Source: Dermatemys mawii
Taxonomy: Eukaryota > Chordata > Testudines > Dermatemydidae
NCBI GenBank assembly: GCA_007922305.1
Contig: ML677373.1
Coordinates: forward strand, 10,714,127 to 10,778,126
DNA length: 64,000 nucleotides
Direction of reading: 5' to 3'
Shown here: one piece after another, positions 47,801 to 53,599 of the stretch
How positions within the stretch are numbered: position 1 is the first letter of the stretch
How the letters are laid out: each line of letters starts with the position of its first letter
The notes under the pieces: generated by a model
Seen by the model: the letters and a program-made list of their open reading frames with translations, nothing else
Databases searched by the model: none
What the model was told of the DNA's origin: nothing
Position numbers and translations under genes: made by a program

Positions 47801-50607
47801 ATCCGTGCTCAATTACTGGTTTGAGCATCCTTGCAGCAAATAGCATTATGTGCTCAAATGCCTGCCCCATGAGACAACTGAGAGGCCAAGCCCATGCTGC
47901 CCTGGAGTAGTGGTGTGTGTTTGAATTCCAAGGACCAAAGGCTTTGTTGAAGTGGAAAGAGTATGTACCACCTTACCGCCTAACAGCTGGAGGCCTGGGG
48001 AAAAAAAACAGAGCCACCAATGCTGACAGCTGAGGAAGATTTAGGGACTGTTAGTGCAAGTGCCAGTGGATTAATTACAATGGCTACAGCTGGGTGTGAT
48101 GCAGATGGGCCCCGAATAAGTTTTGCCTAAGCTGCTTCACTAATACAGGCCCGTGATGATCAGTAAACTCTGCTACTCCAGTCCTGGTCCCATGCACTTC
48201 TGCCAATAGACTTTGATTAGCAATACCCTCCTGCACTCTGTTGTGGTATTTAGCAATACCCCTGAGCTAGGGACAGTGCTGACCTGCACTGCCTTGCACC
48301 AGGGCGCATTGCACCTCATCTGGCAGGCAGCAGAAGCACCCCTGGAACTGCACCCCTTCAGCCCTGGCAGTTACAGTAGCCAGTGGCTACTTGGAAGTAG
48401 CTGGATGGCAGGATTACTGAGAGGCCAATGAGACTTTGGCCTGATGATGTAATGTGTCCATCCTGAATGAGTGCCTTTGTTGTCTGAGTATATTGCCATG
48501 TGGACAGAGCACTGTGAAAAACTACAAATGGGCATTATCCCGCTTACTCGCTAGATTAGTCTTCACTAAAGCAGCAGTTTGTTCTTCATATTTACTCCAG
48601 AGATAGCCTGTGGAACTCATTGCCACCAGATAGTAATACGGCAAAGAGACTGAGAGCATTTTAAAGAAGATTCAGTATTTATATGAATAATAAGAATATT
48701 TGCACCTGGGACAAAAATGTATGACGGGTAGAAAAATGCTTCAGATCAAAAACTAACCATTAATAGGGGCAGGAAGAAATGTCACCATAGGGATGGTATT
48801 GAAAATTGTCTATCCGGAGGGTTTTACGCTGTCAGAGACTAGATCCCAGACTAGATGATTATGGGTCTGGTCTGCTATTGCATTTCCTAGGTGTATAACT
48901 CAGTAACTATTGCTCTAAACACAACATGCTTAAGAACCTCTGGTATTAGCTACTGTCTGGAAAGGACAGCAGTTTAGATGGATGGTCAGTCTGTCCTGGC
49001 CTGGCAGTTCCTTTGTCTCAGCAAATCTGGGATTCGAACCCAGGTCTTTCCATTCGCAATGCATACCATTAGACCCACAGACAACTGGCACTGGTCATCA
49101 GCCTTAGGTCAAAAGGGAAACTGGAAGCAAAGCACTAGTCAATATTCATCGGGGGGCGGGGGGAGGAAGTATCCTAAAAGTCACCTCTGGAAAGGAAGAG
49201 ATTCACTGCTCCTCGTTGCACAGGCTTTTCACCCACCCAACGTTTGGGAAAACATTATCTATCTCCAGGAGACATTTTAATGCTTTTCCGAATATCCCGG
49301 GAATGCAGAGCAAGGCATTTCCACGGCAAGAGGGAAGAAGAAAAGAGAATGTGGGAAGAGAGAGGAGGAAAAGCAAGTGGCATGCACAAAGCAAATGCAT
49401 TTATAATAAAAACAATAACACTGCCTGTAATCTTCCCCTCTAATAAAATTGTGTAGGATAGTGGAAGGGATGGGTGAAAATGTAGTAAATAGCAGAACTA
49501 TCAATGCTAAATTAAATCACATACTTTGCAGGCTGCTGATGTACCACAGGGATATCTCTCTCTCAATGGCAAAGAGGAAGGGAGGAAATGGGCTTCCGGG
49601 GCGGGGGTGTGTGTATGTGTGCGTCTTTCTTGCAAATACAAAGAGATTTCTCTGCCCTGTTGTGACGGTGGTGGGTCCCACCTACCGCGTGCAAATATAC
49701 TATTTACACACACCCCCTCCATGTGCATTTGCTTCCCCACTGTAGAGCCTTAGACTGAGTTCTGATCTCAAGACAGTGGCAGGTGAGGCTGCGCTCCTTC
49801 CTTCCCAGGCATGTTCTGCCAGCCGCTGGGAAGGTCTCTGGGCTGTCAGAGCTGTGAACATAAACAAGGCTGGAAACAAAAGGCTGAACTCCTCCTCCTC
49901 ATGTGCTGGAGATTTATGGAAGGCTCATCGGTAGGGGAAAGGAAAGGCTACTAGGTCAGGGGAGTTTCAGCTGGTCTTGCTGCAGAGCAAAGAGGGAGGG
50001 AGGGAGAGAGAAAAAGGAGCTAAGTGAGACAATTGCTCAGTGCTGTGAACATTTCCCCTCTGGGAATTTGGGTTCAAATCGTGGACGGGGTCAGATTTAT
50101 TTTAAAAGGTGTCTCATCCTAGTCTGTGTCTAGTGTAAAACTCCCTGTGTAAAACTACCACCAATTTCGGCACAGGACAGCCTCATTAGGTTGAAGGACC
50201 AGAAGAGTTTAAGACTGGAATAGCATGGGGTGCTGCAAATCAGGACTGATGTGCACGGGCAGAGTTGAACTGGACTGGAGCAGCACAGGAAGGGGAGAGC
50301 TGGAGCAGTGCAGGGTGAGGTGTAATGGCAAAGCTGTGTGATGAAATTTGCAAAATCCCAGGCCACAACATGCCTCCCTCTAGTCACAAATATTGGCCCC
50401 TCATTTTCCTTAGCACTAGCATCACTCGCTATTTAAAAGTAGAAGCAAAGAGGAAGAGAGTGATTTTTTTCTTACCTGTATTTCTTAAAGGAGAGCCCCA
50501 TGTGTTGCTTCATTTGCTGGAGCCCATGGTAATCCGTGTAAATGAGGTCAAAGGGCAAAGCGACAGTCAAGGGACAATTGCCCCGTCCCGGAGGCACCCC
50601 TAAATTA
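2560..50607 (-). CDS. MGAT5B: MGAT5B partial gene, eight internal coding exons
   Basis: MGAT5B is a type II Golgi enzyme of CAZy family GT18. It transfers GlcNAc in beta-1,6 linkage to mannose of N-glycans and, in brain, of O-mannosyl glycans. Exons in transcription order are 50607-50476, 47588-47455, 44233-44103, 34875-34720, 33115-32969, 30131-30015, 5238-5164 and 2834-2560. The lengths (132, 134, 131, 156, 147, 117, 75, 275) join in frame with matched phases, giving 389 residues without a stop. Recognisable stretches are DLIYTDYHGLQQMK, TLHGYRTNWGYWNLNPKQF, GFPYEGPAPLEAIANG and KPHVWTVDYNNSEEFEAA. The last, with NHEFFRGKPTSRE, fits MGAT5B better than its paralogue MGAT5, as I remember the two families. 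The cytoplasmic, membrane and stem exons should lie past 64000 and the final cysteine-rich exon before base 1. Assignment to the MGAT5/5B family is very secure; the 5B paralogue is nearly so. Confidence 0.95.
2835..5163 (-). other. MGAT5B intron between exons G and H
   Basis: This 2,329-base GT-AG intron holds the DNA transposon at 3767-4522 and otherwise unremarkable sequence. I see no further gene in it. Confidence 0.8.
3767..4522. mobile_element. non-autonomous DNA transposon with inner minisatellite
   Basis: The ends are inverted repeats: tagggttgccaggtg on the left and agttggcaacctt on the right. Inside are a GC-rich body and, at about 4150-4370, a degenerate cytosine-rich repeat (ctcc/cagccc units). 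I recall similar elements from turtles and crocodilians. I could not recognise a target duplication. Several long reading frames here (for example 3779-4243) are composition artefacts. Insertion lies in the intron between MGAT5B exons G and H. Confidence 0.6.
5164..5238 (-). CDS. MGAT5B: MGAT5B exon G (75 bases)
   Basis: This short 25-codon exon in phase 0 reads VDPYVPYEYTCEGMLERIHA, then YIQHQ. The acceptor is CCTTTCCACAG and the donor CACCAG|GTCTGT, a slightly weak donor. PYEYTCEGMLERI is shared across the MGAT5 family, just after the nucleotide-sugar-binding lobe. The flanking introns are 24,776 bases (upstream) and 2,329 bases (downstream). Confidence 0.93.
5641..6074 (+). repeat. turtle-type composite interspersed repeat, copy 2
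   Basis: The segment runs from ccttcaaaagcagactccaa to tagtctctaagacaccacaagtactcc and ends in the SINE-like tail 'catctgatgaagtgggctg / cacgaaagcttatgccc'. Its 5' part retains a short coding-like stretch (LDTIKLGLNKDWEWMGHYTK frame at about 5693-5752). It is homologous over most of its length to 27965-28371. Confidence 0.8.
8734..9204. mobile_element. hAT-like MITE (outer), interrupted by a second hAT MITE
   Basis: The outer element begins cggtgggttttcaacc and ends ggttgaaaaactactg, imperfect inverted repeats of the hAT type (CAGTGGTTTTCAACC). It is flanked by a perfect 8-bp target duplication, CTCTACTG, at 8726-8733 and 9205-9212. Without the inner element (8874-9117 plus one target copy) it is about 219 bases. 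Its right-end module (ccaggggt...accacaggtt) appears twice, before and after the inner insertion. Confidence 0.85.
8874..9117. mobile_element. hAT-like MITE (inner, younger)
   Basis: The element starts cagaggtcttcaaagt and ends actttgaggaccgctg, inverted repeats of the CAGxGGTCyTCAAAGT type. It is bounded by a perfect 8-bp duplication, CTCTAGGT, at 8866-8873 and 9118-9125. It lies wholly inside the element at 8734-9204, so it must have inserted later. Confidence 0.88.
9531..9825. mobile_element. Harbinger-like MITE
   Basis: The ends are ggccaggtctacact on the left and aatgtagacatggcc on the right. An inner 'gtgtctacactagacacg' hairpin lies at about 9738-9757. The 'caggtctacact' terminal motif is shared with 41617-41862 and 40344-40627. 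No matching 3-bp target duplication was recognised (TAA versus TGC). Confidence 0.65.
11421..12117. mobile_element. PIF/Harbinger-like element, 697 bp, with TTA duplication
   Basis: The ends are ggacttggctacact and agtgtagccatgccc, inverted repeats of the 'GGxxTGxCTACACT' type. TTA lies on both sides (11418-11420 and 12118-12120), the 3-bp TWA duplication expected for PIF/Harbinger elements. Inside, motifs such as gagcgctct recur near both ends. No transposase frame is visible, so it is non-autonomous. Confidence 0.72.
12606..12826. repeat. head-to-head SINE-like repeat pair (long hairpin)
   Basis: Two copies of the turtle 'gtgccac / gactaac / gcataagctttc / cccacttcatcagatgca' repeat face each other. 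The first arm is 12606-12702 and the second 12705-12826. The second ends in the typical 'cacggctactactctgaaacctgtc' head. The arms are about 90% complementary by eye over some 90 bases with a very short loop. Confidence 0.8.
12841..13386 (+). mobile_element. CR1 LINE 3' end
   Basis: This is a 5'-truncated CR1 LINE. It shows 'gtccagttctggatgccacatttcagg', 'ttggagaaagtccagaaaagagcaac', 'aggttgtggaatctccatc' and 'agatgacctctcgagatccc'. It ends 'ccagttctatgatt', the typical CR1 terminus without a poly-A tail. It abuts the SINE hairpin at 12606-12826. Confidence 0.92.
14380..15285 (+). repeat. LTR-like or other old interspersed repeat
   Basis: This A/T-rich stretch has two aataaa motifs ('cacaataaaggtata' near 14612 and 'cttaataaacctaagag' near 15080) and sequence I associate with a turtle LTR-retroelement family. 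I cannot place ends or an inverted TG/CA border, so the call is weak. Confidence 0.3.
17470..18065 (+). mobile_element. candidate solo LTR
   Basis: The segment has the layout of a retroviral-type LTR. A TATA-like 'gtctataaatctgg' lies near 17792 and is followed about 150 bases later by 'caataaacccgg' near 17950. A G/T- and C-rich tail (about 17985-18065) follows. No coding remnants (gag, pol, env) are adjacent. Borders are approximate and no target duplication was identified. Confidence 0.4.
19630..22036 (+). mobile_element. DNA transposon-like element with degenerate terminal inverted repeats
   Basis: The left end at about 19630-19682 contains TTAAAA, TGATTGGCT and AAGATAT. The right end at about 21985-22036, read on the minus strand, has the same blocks in the same order and spacing (AAATATGA, TTAAAA, TGATTGGCT, TTT, AAGATAT), about 65-70% matching over 50 bases by eye. 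Between them lies one long plus-strand frame (20091-21755), which runs antisense to MGAT5B. The 5' leader holds repeated 'gatgcaat' and 'catcat' words (19855-19960). I do not recognise the superfamily and did not find a certain target duplication. Confidence 0.6.
20091..21755 (+). CDS. transposase-like cysteine-rich protein of unknown superfamily (554 codons)
   Basis: This is the only long intact frame in the window. Codons 1-100 hold paired cysteines (CYVC at 8-11, CCNTC at 51-55, CYFC at 88-91) suggesting a zinc-binding domain. Codons 138-147 are acidic (ESDEEEEEDE). The C-terminal half has FTDSSK (D257), GDLKVVALLLGLQTG (D311), a further Cys motif CCFLC (329-333), LLPPLHIKLGLMK (374-386) and HSHLDFF then NEHSERFHQD (E506, E509, D514). 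The spacing of acidic residues would suit an RNase H-fold DDE/D transposase, but that is inference. Similar proteins occur in multiple copies in arthropods and other animals as I remember. The frame opens with GTG, not ATG. An in-frame TGA lies 24 bases upstream, and the first in-frame ATG (codon 26, 20166) falls after the first cysteine pair. The true start is lost or comes from an upstream exon. Confidence 0.7.
   Translation: MNSADNFCYVCGEVTFASQKRSITIMVKKAYHLYFGCKIGDQDKRWAPHVCCNTCATNLRQWLNRKRKSMPFAVPMIWREPTEHTINCYFCMVPPVGKGVSKKKKWTVHYPNIPSAIRPIPHREGLPVPDAPESLSLESDEEEEEDETSGPEPSMSQDPHFLPSSSSETHLITQAELNDLVRDLELPKSKAELLGSRLQQWNLLAGDVRVSMFHDHQKDLVPFFFMEGDLVACNNIDGVMAALNIVHDPDEWRLFTDSSKTSLKAVLLHNGNVLPSIPVGHAVHMKETYDNMKQLLRCINYAQHQWQLCGDLKVVALLLGLQTGYTKYCCFLCEWDSCARDSHDIKKDWPFRQSLEPGRKSVQHPPFVESRKILLPPLHIKLGLMKNFVKAIDKTQAAFKYLHGKFPRLSEAKIKEGVFAGPQICELLRDDAFDHALRGKEKTAWKDFQSVATHFLGNNKADNYRLLVENLLKAYKSLGCKMSLKIHFLHSHLDFFPPNCGAVSNEHSERFHQDMATMEKRYKGKWSPSMLADYCWTVTRDAPFNEYKRQAKKR
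22297..22698 (-). pseudogene. coding-like relic on the minus strand beside the transposon
   Basis: On the minus strand an open segment of about 133 codons follows a TAA at 22701-22699 and has no ATG near its start. It has protein-like composition (GNTWCQNITGKTYAASFWDT, later AKPKNEAVVTAELFV and FEIQMAISFYSHDVVYIYW). I do not recognise the family. It lies just outside the right terminal repeat of the element at 19630-22036 and faces it, so it may be a second gene of a larger mobile element or an unrelated relic. Confidence 0.3.
24297..24464. mobile_element. short TIR element (hAT-like MITE)
   Basis: The segment begins cagggatagtcaac and ends attgactacctctg. The ends are inverted repeats of the form CAGxGRTAGTCAAy. 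The interior is A/T-rich and the element is 168 bases long. The target duplication is not clear. Confidence 0.55.
24714..24738 (+). repeat. (GT)n then G-run
   Basis: A short gt repeat runs into about nineteen consecutive G bases. This is a simple repeat prone to slippage, and its length in the assembly should not be trusted. Confidence 0.9.
27135..27220. repeat. palindromic amniote repeat
   Basis: The segment is a near-palindrome of about 86 bases. The left arm is 'gggctagattctcacttggt...gtgtagcttcattgac' and the right arm 'catgaagctatgctatttga...ccagctgaggatctggcc'. It is the same family as 55457-55541 and the damaged copy at 62111-62185. Confidence 0.7.
27965..28371 (+). repeat. turtle-type composite interspersed repeat, copy 3
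   Basis: The segment matches 5641-6074 along most of its length: 'ctgcagaaccagaattaatttgcaaactggac', 'ttaactgttcgaaatgggccatctt', and the tail 'gatgaagtgggttttagcc...aaagcttatgg...aataaatgtgttag'. The coding-like stretch KLDTIKLGLNKDWEWLGHY lies at about 28000-28059. Confidence 0.8.
30015..30131 (-). CDS. MGAT5B: MGAT5B exon F
   Basis: This 117-base, 39-codon exon in phase 0 reads VSSQHPYAEDFIGKPHVWTV, then DYNNSEEFEAAIKTIMRTK. The acceptor is CCTTTTTCAG and the donor AAG|GTAATT. DYNNSEEFEAAIK is the MGAT5B form of a segment that differs in MGAT5, so this exon is the best single discriminator of the paralogue. It is followed by the 24.8 kb intron that holds most of the mobile DNA of the window. 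Confidence 0.95.
30132..32968 (-). other. MGAT5B intron between exons E and F (GC-AG)
   Basis: This 2,837-base intron begins GCAAGTGG and ends CTTTTTCAG. It contains simple repeats (a G-run at about 31086-31095, a T-run at about 31119-31132 and a TA-repeat at about 32540) and no gene or repeat that I can name. Confidence 0.8.
32969..33115 (-). CDS. MGAT5B: MGAT5B exon E, followed by a GC donor
   Basis: This 147-base, 49-codon exon in phase 0 reads LFIGFGFPYEGPAPLEAIAN, then GCVFLQSRFNPPHSSLNHEF and FRGKPTSRE. EGPAPLEAIANG is the GT-B C-terminal-domain signature shared with MGAT5 and is expected to contact the UDP-GlcNAc donor (family knowledge). The acceptor is CTTCCTGCAG. The donor is GAGAG|GCAAGT, a GC-AG intron: the only nearby GT, four bases further on, would break the frame with the next exon. 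Confidence 0.95.
33116..34719 (-). other. MGAT5B intron between exons D and E
   Basis: This is a 1,604-base GT-AG intron. At about 33440-33485 it has a fragment resembling part of the element at 34999-35570 ('tcctaccatttccacgttgaaagctgctgg'). Otherwise I see nothing in it. Confidence 0.75.
34720..34875 (-). CDS. MGAT5B: MGAT5B exon D
   Basis: This 156-base, 52-codon exon in phase 0 reads GKEKFLAILNKYMEIHGTVY, then YETQRPPEVPAFVKNHGLLP and QHEFQQLLRKAK. The acceptor is CCTCCCCCAG|GGC and the donor AAG|GTACTC. Joined to exon C it gives ...SIWK-GKEKF. The human protein, as I recall it, has two more residues (LQ) at this point; here there is no AG six bases upstream that could supply them. The 9.2 kb intron before this exon carries three Harbinger-like MITEs. 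Confidence 0.95.
34999..35570. mobile_element. PIF/Harbinger-like element, 572 bp, with TAA duplication
   Basis: The ends are gggtacatctccattgcagtg and cactgcagtgtagacatacac, imperfect inverted repeats. TAA flanks both sides (34996-34998 and 35571-35573), as expected for the TWA target of PIF/Harbinger elements. There is no transposase frame. Confidence 0.68.
35850..35945 (+). repeat. LINE-derived fragment ('actggatcagaccagtgg' family)
   Basis: The phrase 'gtcatactaaaacagaccagtggtctatccaggccta' resembles the better-preserved copy at 43748-43905. It is probably a CR1/L3-type LINE or a SINE with such a tail. Confidence 0.4.
37980..38573 (-). mobile_element. candidate solo LTR (minus strand)
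   Basis: On the minus strand the segment starts TGTAGTGGGGTGACCACCC and has a TATA-like TATAAAAAGGCTGGG at about 38423-38409, followed by GC-rich sequence. The layout fits a retroviral-type LTR of a kind I recall from turtles. The far border and a target duplication were not found, and no coding remnants are adjacent. Confidence 0.4.
38985..39135 (+). repeat. MIR-like SINE fragment
   Basis: The motifs 'taatcccagttctggtgaccttgggcaagtca' and 'gactcagttttcccatctgtaaaa' are the MIR core and 3' region. Confidence 0.65.
39293..39476 (+). repeat. tRNA-derived SINE (cryptodiran pol III type)
   Basis: The head 'gatagctcagtggtttgtgcactggcct' carries a pol III A-box (tagctcagtgg). 'agggttgtgagctcaagcc' matches a B-box (GGTTCGAxTCC) loosely. 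The tail 'ggggactggacttgatgacctttcaaggtcc' and 'ttctagttctatgag' is CR1-like, consistent with mobilisation by a CR1 LINE. This matches my memory of the tortoise tRNA-Lys-derived SINE. Confidence 0.82.
40344..40627. mobile_element. Harbinger-like MITE
   Basis: The ends are ggcaggtctacactgcc and agtgtagacatgcc. Inside are 'gtccacactggcactaggttgg' and a GC-rich core 'ctgccgacatagcttctgcc' that repeats in inverse form ('gccgacaggagagc'). No certain target duplication was seen. Confidence 0.65.
40985..41100 (-). repeat. MIR-like SINE (inverted)
   Basis: 'tagatggggcaatgaggcacagaaag' and 'cttgtccaaggtcacagagg' are the reverse complement of the MIR core. Confidence 0.7.
41361..41455 (+). repeat. turtle SINE-like head fragment
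   Basis: 'gacaggtttcagagtggtagccgtgttagtctgcatc' followed by 'ccttgtggcaccttagagactaacaaatgtattt' is the head of the family whose tail appears at 12606-12826, 5641-6074 and 97-345. Confidence 0.8.
41617..41862. mobile_element. PIF/Harbinger-like MITE, 246 bp, with TTA duplication
   Basis: The ends are gccctggtctacact and agtgtagacctggcc. TTA lies on both sides (41614-41616 and 41863-41865). Internal 'gcatagctgaaatcgacgta' matches 'gcatagctgaagtcgacgta' in 9531-9825, so the two are the same family. Confidence 0.78.
43275..43515 (+). repeat. MIR-like SINE with extended tail
   Basis: The stretch 'gtggttcagtggctagtgcctgga' with 'gctacgtgaccttgcacaagtaac' is the MIR-type head and core. It runs into 'gattgcaaggcctttggggcagggactg' and 'aataaaaatactaac', a tail seen in many amniote CORE-SINEs. 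Confidence 0.68.
43672..43742 (+). repeat. turtle SINE-like head fragment
   Basis: 'agaggggtagccatgttagtctgg' and 'gagtcctgtggcaccttaaagactaac' match the head of the family at 41361-41455. Confidence 0.72.
43748..43905 (+). repeat. LINE-derived fragment ('actggatcagaccagtgg' family)
   Basis: 'ttatactggatcagaccagtgggaccatctaggccagtatcttg' is a commonly repeated vertebrate LINE/SINE phrase, probably CR1/L3-like. It lies directly after the SINE fragment at 43672-43742. Confidence 0.45.
44103..44233 (-). CDS. MGAT5B: MGAT5B exon C
   Basis: This 131-base coding exon reads (P)HTPDNSFMGFVSEELNETE, then RQFIKSNKASSMAVVYGKEA and SIWK. The trailing C of exon B plus CT forms the proline. It ends in phase 0 on AAG before a GTGGGT donor; the acceptor is GGTTTCTGTAG. 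An N-glycosylation sequon (NET) lies in ELNETE. The region is part of the nucleotide-sugar-binding half of the catalytic domain, by family knowledge. Confidence 0.95.
45480..45718 (+). repeat. MIR-like SINE
   Basis: 'ctagcgatttgggttccagtcctggctctgccgctggctcctg', 'ctctgtgcctcagtttccc' and 'gtaaaatggggataataat' are textbook MIR/CORE-SINE, followed by a tail with 'cagtgcctagaacaacagggccctgat'. Confidence 0.82.
45722..45915 (+). repeat. MIR-like SINE
   Basis: The second tandem MIR-type copy has 'agtggactggcattcaggagat', 'ctgctgggtgtccttgggcaactc' and 'gcctcagtttccccatctattaaatgg'. Confidence 0.82.
47057..47378. mobile_element. A/T-rich hAT-like MITE ('TAGAGC...GCTCTA')
   Basis: The element starts tagagccaggcaaaaaa and ends tttgctcagctcta and is rich in runs of A and T. 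It has the same terminal word as the element at 54734-55150. The flanking 8 bases (TCAAGAAA and TCACCCAA) match only 5 of 8, so the target duplication is weak. Confidence 0.5.
47455..47588 (-). CDS. MGAT5B: MGAT5B exon B
   Basis: This 134-base coding exon starts by completing the arginine codon left by exon A and reads CRVRVIDTFGTEPAYNLEEY, then ATLHGYRTNWGYWNLNPKQF and MTMF. One trailing C is carried into the next exon. The acceptor is TTGCCTGGGCAG and the donor TTTC|GTAAGTGA. The sequence lies in the GT18 catalytic domain and is extremely conserved among vertebrate MGAT5B proteins as I remember them. It is separated from exon A by a 2,887-base intron. Confidence 0.95.
47589..50475 (-). other. 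MGAT5B intron between exons A and B
   Basis: This 2,887-base GT-AG intron contains a LINE fragment at about 48535-48890 and otherwise nothing I can name. Confidence 0.75.
48535..48890 (+). mobile_element. CR1/L3-like LINE 3' fragment
   Basis: The order 'tttactccagagatagcctgtggaactcattgccacca', 'ttttaaagaagattcagtatt' and 'gatcccagactagatgattatgggtctgg' matches the 3' part of amniote CR1/L3 LINEs ('...gtggaactcactgccaca...ctagatgga'). Confidence 0.6.
50476..50607 (-). CDS. MGAT5B: MGAT5B exon A (first in window)
   Basis: This 132-base coding exon reads (S)NLGVPPGRGNCPL, then DLIYTDYHGLQQMKQHMGL and ends KKYR. The first base completes a serine codon (phase 2) and the last two bases begin an arginine codon. 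The acceptor is a pyrimidine-rich tract ending TCTTCAG and the donor is CAG|GTAAGA, both consensus. It belongs to the lumenal GT-B catalytic region of the enzyme. The exon that should precede it, coding the segment before SNLG, was not found in the 13.4 kb up to the window edge, so that intron is longer than 13.4 kb. Confidence 0.95.
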
Positions 50608-51179
50608 CTGAAGAGAACCAGGAAGGATTGATCAGCCATACAATATAAGACATAGCCCCATTTCCCTGCTATGTGATTTAAAGACGCCATCAACTGGGTC
50701 CTTCTTGGATGTCTTGAACTCTGCTTTAATCATATATTGTTACTGGGGCTCCGTGTAGCTTCTCCCCCATGATTCCTACTAATCCATCTCCCCAAGTCGT
50801 TGCATGGGCAGAGCTGCCCCTTAGGGTGTCATATGGGAAGTGGAAGCCTTGGATTTGCATTTACTGTGTGATAATGACATCGTTTCAGGGATGCACCAGT
50901 TGCATGTGTCCAGAGAAGCAGGGCAGGGAGTCTGGTAAGCACTGGAGGTGTGGGTGGGGGAATAAGTTAGTGCCTGCTTATACATCCTACAAATCTCATT
51001 CCTGGGACAGGGAAAGGGAAAGCAAAGAGAAGTCTGATGTGTTACTGAAATCATCACCGGGGGCAGAACTGCTCCCTGTCCAGAGGCCTATGCCCAATGT
51101 CAGTCCCATTTTAACTCTAGCTTGGGGGCTTAAGAAGGCCTTATGCTGGCCTGTCACCCTGTCATTCAGTAACTACAGC

Positions 51180-51585
51180 TGGCCCGTCCAGTGAAAAATT
51201 GAGAGATTTTTGGGGGGAAATGAAAAATTCATCCCAAATTGGGACAAAAAGCTAAAATTTTGAATCTTTTCATGAAATGAAATTCCCAATTTTGTTTGTT
51301 TTGGGTCAATCAAAAGATTTTGTGTAAGTTTTGTATCTTTTTAATTTTTTAAAAGCTACAGAATAACATCAGCTTTGAAAGGAAAAGTTGTGTCAAATTG
51401 AAAAATCAAAACTTTTTCTTCCAAAAATGTCAAATCAGGACATTTCACTGTTTAAAAAAAAACAACCATTTTTTCCTAAACATCATTTCATCTAAATCAA
51501 TAATGATTTTTGAAAAAATATTCATTTTTGTCAATAGCATATTCCGATGGAGAACTCAAGACAAACATTTTCTGACCAGTTCTCT
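51180..51585. repeat. A/T-rich MITE candidate
   Basis: The stretch is rich in 'aaaattttgaa' and 'tcaaaattt' words. It begins near 'ggcccgtccagtgaaaaattg' and ends near 'cattttctgaccagttctc', a partial inverted match. It resembles sequence at 6160-6420 and 47057-47378. The ends are uncertain. Confidence 0.35.
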
Positions 51586-51877
51586 TAATAACGGCCATAG
51601 GAGGGTGACCTTTGTAGGCCAAGATGGAGGGGGGCTGGACTATCTCTTCTCCCTCCGCTCTTCTTCTTTTGGTATGGCTTGTATGCTGGGGGCACTGGTG
51701 CCTCTGCTACCCCAGGGTTTGTGCCTGGCCCCTGTAGGGAGGAGGATTCTTGGTGCAAGAATCCCAAACATGATCTGGCTTGCTTATATAAACCAATCTA
51801 AGAGGCAATCTGGTCAGATATCATGCTGGAGTACTGGCTATGACAGAGCAATACTTAATGCCATGTCTACCATATCC

Positions 51878-52125
51878 ATGCTAGTGTAGTGCCATAGAGT
51901 TAACGCTTCCAAGAGCGAAGGAAGGGGTTTTTCGATTGCCAGTGCTAATCCACATCCCTGAATGGTGGTATCTGGGTCAACAGAAACATTCTTCCATCGA
52001 CCTAGCCACCTCTACACCAGAGGTTTGGTTGGTATAGTTATGCTGTTCACGGGTATGAATTTTTCATCCACCTTTAGCACTGCAGCTATGTCAGGCTAAC
52101 TTTTAAGTGTAGACATGAAGTGTAG
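51878..52125. mobile_element. degraded Harbinger-like MITE
   Basis: The stretch begins near 'ctagtgtagtgcc' and ends near 'aagtgtagacatg'. Inside, 'cgacctagccacctctacacca' and 'gcactgcagctatgtc' recall the core of 40344-40627. Confidence 0.4.
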
Positions 52126-52739
52126 AATGAATTAATGAAGGACCACTCCTAAGCCAGCAGAAACAAGGATTTTCAATTTAAGGTGACTTAGCTGCACATA
52201 AATGCTTTGAACGGCTTCATTGCTCTTGTCACAAAGAATATAAGTGTTAGCTCGGTGCAGAACAGAAAGGGTCATCTGCACATAGAATAGGCTCTAGTTT
52301 TATCACTTGTAATTTAGGTTCACTTCTATGGCCAATTTTCCACTAAGTGGCTGATTGGAGAGATGACAGGAATAGAAAGATTCTCGTCTCTGAGAGCCAT
52401 CCCAAAAAGATACATAAATAAAGCAAGAAGAAGAGGCTCAGACACCAAATTTGGAGCACTATATTGGCCTGCAAGAGCTTTCCTGACACTCCAGTACATA
52501 CTTGCCAATCTATCATCACAGTCCATAGGTTCAAAATTAAATGGGTGAGGAAGAACCAACCCCAAAATCCTGATAGTCCAGTCAAAGGCACTAAAATAAA
52601 TGAAGCTTGGGGCTAATCTATAAGGGATATCAGATGTTTCAGCTGTGTGCACACTTGAGCTCTCCACTTATCTAACCTGTGTGATGGGAACTTAAATGGT
52701 TGTTCTGATTAGTTACATTCCGATACTACTGAAGAGGAG

Positions 52740-52985
52740 GCATTGTCGCTGGTTAAGAGACTGCTCTCATGTATGTTGTTCGCGGGTGAGCCCCCTGGAC
52801 TAGGGTTTAAGAGATCTGGGTTCTAATCTTAGCTCTGCCACTAACCTGATGGATGATTTGGAGCAAGTCACTTCATCTCTCTCTGTCTTGTCTAATTAAA
52901 CTGTGCAATTTGCCGCAGGGACTCTCTCTCATGTGCCTGGTACAACGGTGCCCTTTCTTCCACTGCAATATTAGAAACTTGCCCC
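52740..52985 (+). repeat. MIR-like SINE
   Basis: 'tagggtttaagagatctgggttctaatcttagctctgccac' and 'tttggagcaagtcacttcatctc' are MIR-type head and core. Confidence 0.72.
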
Positions 52986-53061
52986 AGCCAATGTCCCACT
53001 GAAGATAAGGGAACTATTAATGGAATATAACACTGTTTAACACAAGGGTAGCACAATCTGG

Positions 53062-53262
53062 CCCTACCGCAGGAGACTGAAAGTTAGGACTCCTGGGTTC
53101 CATTCCCGGCTCTGTCACTGGCTTGTTCAGTCTTTTAACCTCTTGTGCCTCCATTACCCCTAACTTAAAAGGGGCATAATATGAACTATAGCTCTGAAAG
53201 GTGTGGTGAGGAGTAATTCAAGTCCGTAAAGTTCTTTAAAATCCCTGGATGAAAAGTGTTCT
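53062..53262 (+). repeat. MIR-like SINE
   Basis: 'aggactcctgggttccattcccggctctgtcactgg', 'ttttaacctcttgtgcctcc' and 'gaagtgtggtgaggagtaattcaa'-like sequence form a MIR-type SINE. Confidence 0.7.
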
Positions 53263-53599
53263 CTAGAGCTGAGCTGAACTTCAAGGATGAAATCCAGATC
53301 TGCTGACAATTTGAAACTTAATTTGGATGTATAGCCACAGATTTGGGGAAAGAACTGCTTCTCTAGTCCTATTGTTTGTATTAGTGTCTCTATTAAAGAC
53401 ACAGGAGCAGATTCACATTGTCCTGTGAACTGCACAGTCATTTATACCAATCCAAAGAGGGGGACAACTACTGATATTCCAATAAGGGTGTTTTACACCC
53501 CCACTGCACTGGTGCAAAAGGCACAGACCAGTGGAGCTCCCAGTCCAGACATTCAGATATACCCAGAATTCAGGATGGTGAAAATAGATCCCCTCTAGG

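Noticed and set aside
51398..51889. 163-codon plus-strand reading frame
   Set aside because: The first half is a phenylalanine/lysine-rich translation of an A/T-rich MITE and the rest is unrelated intron sequence.
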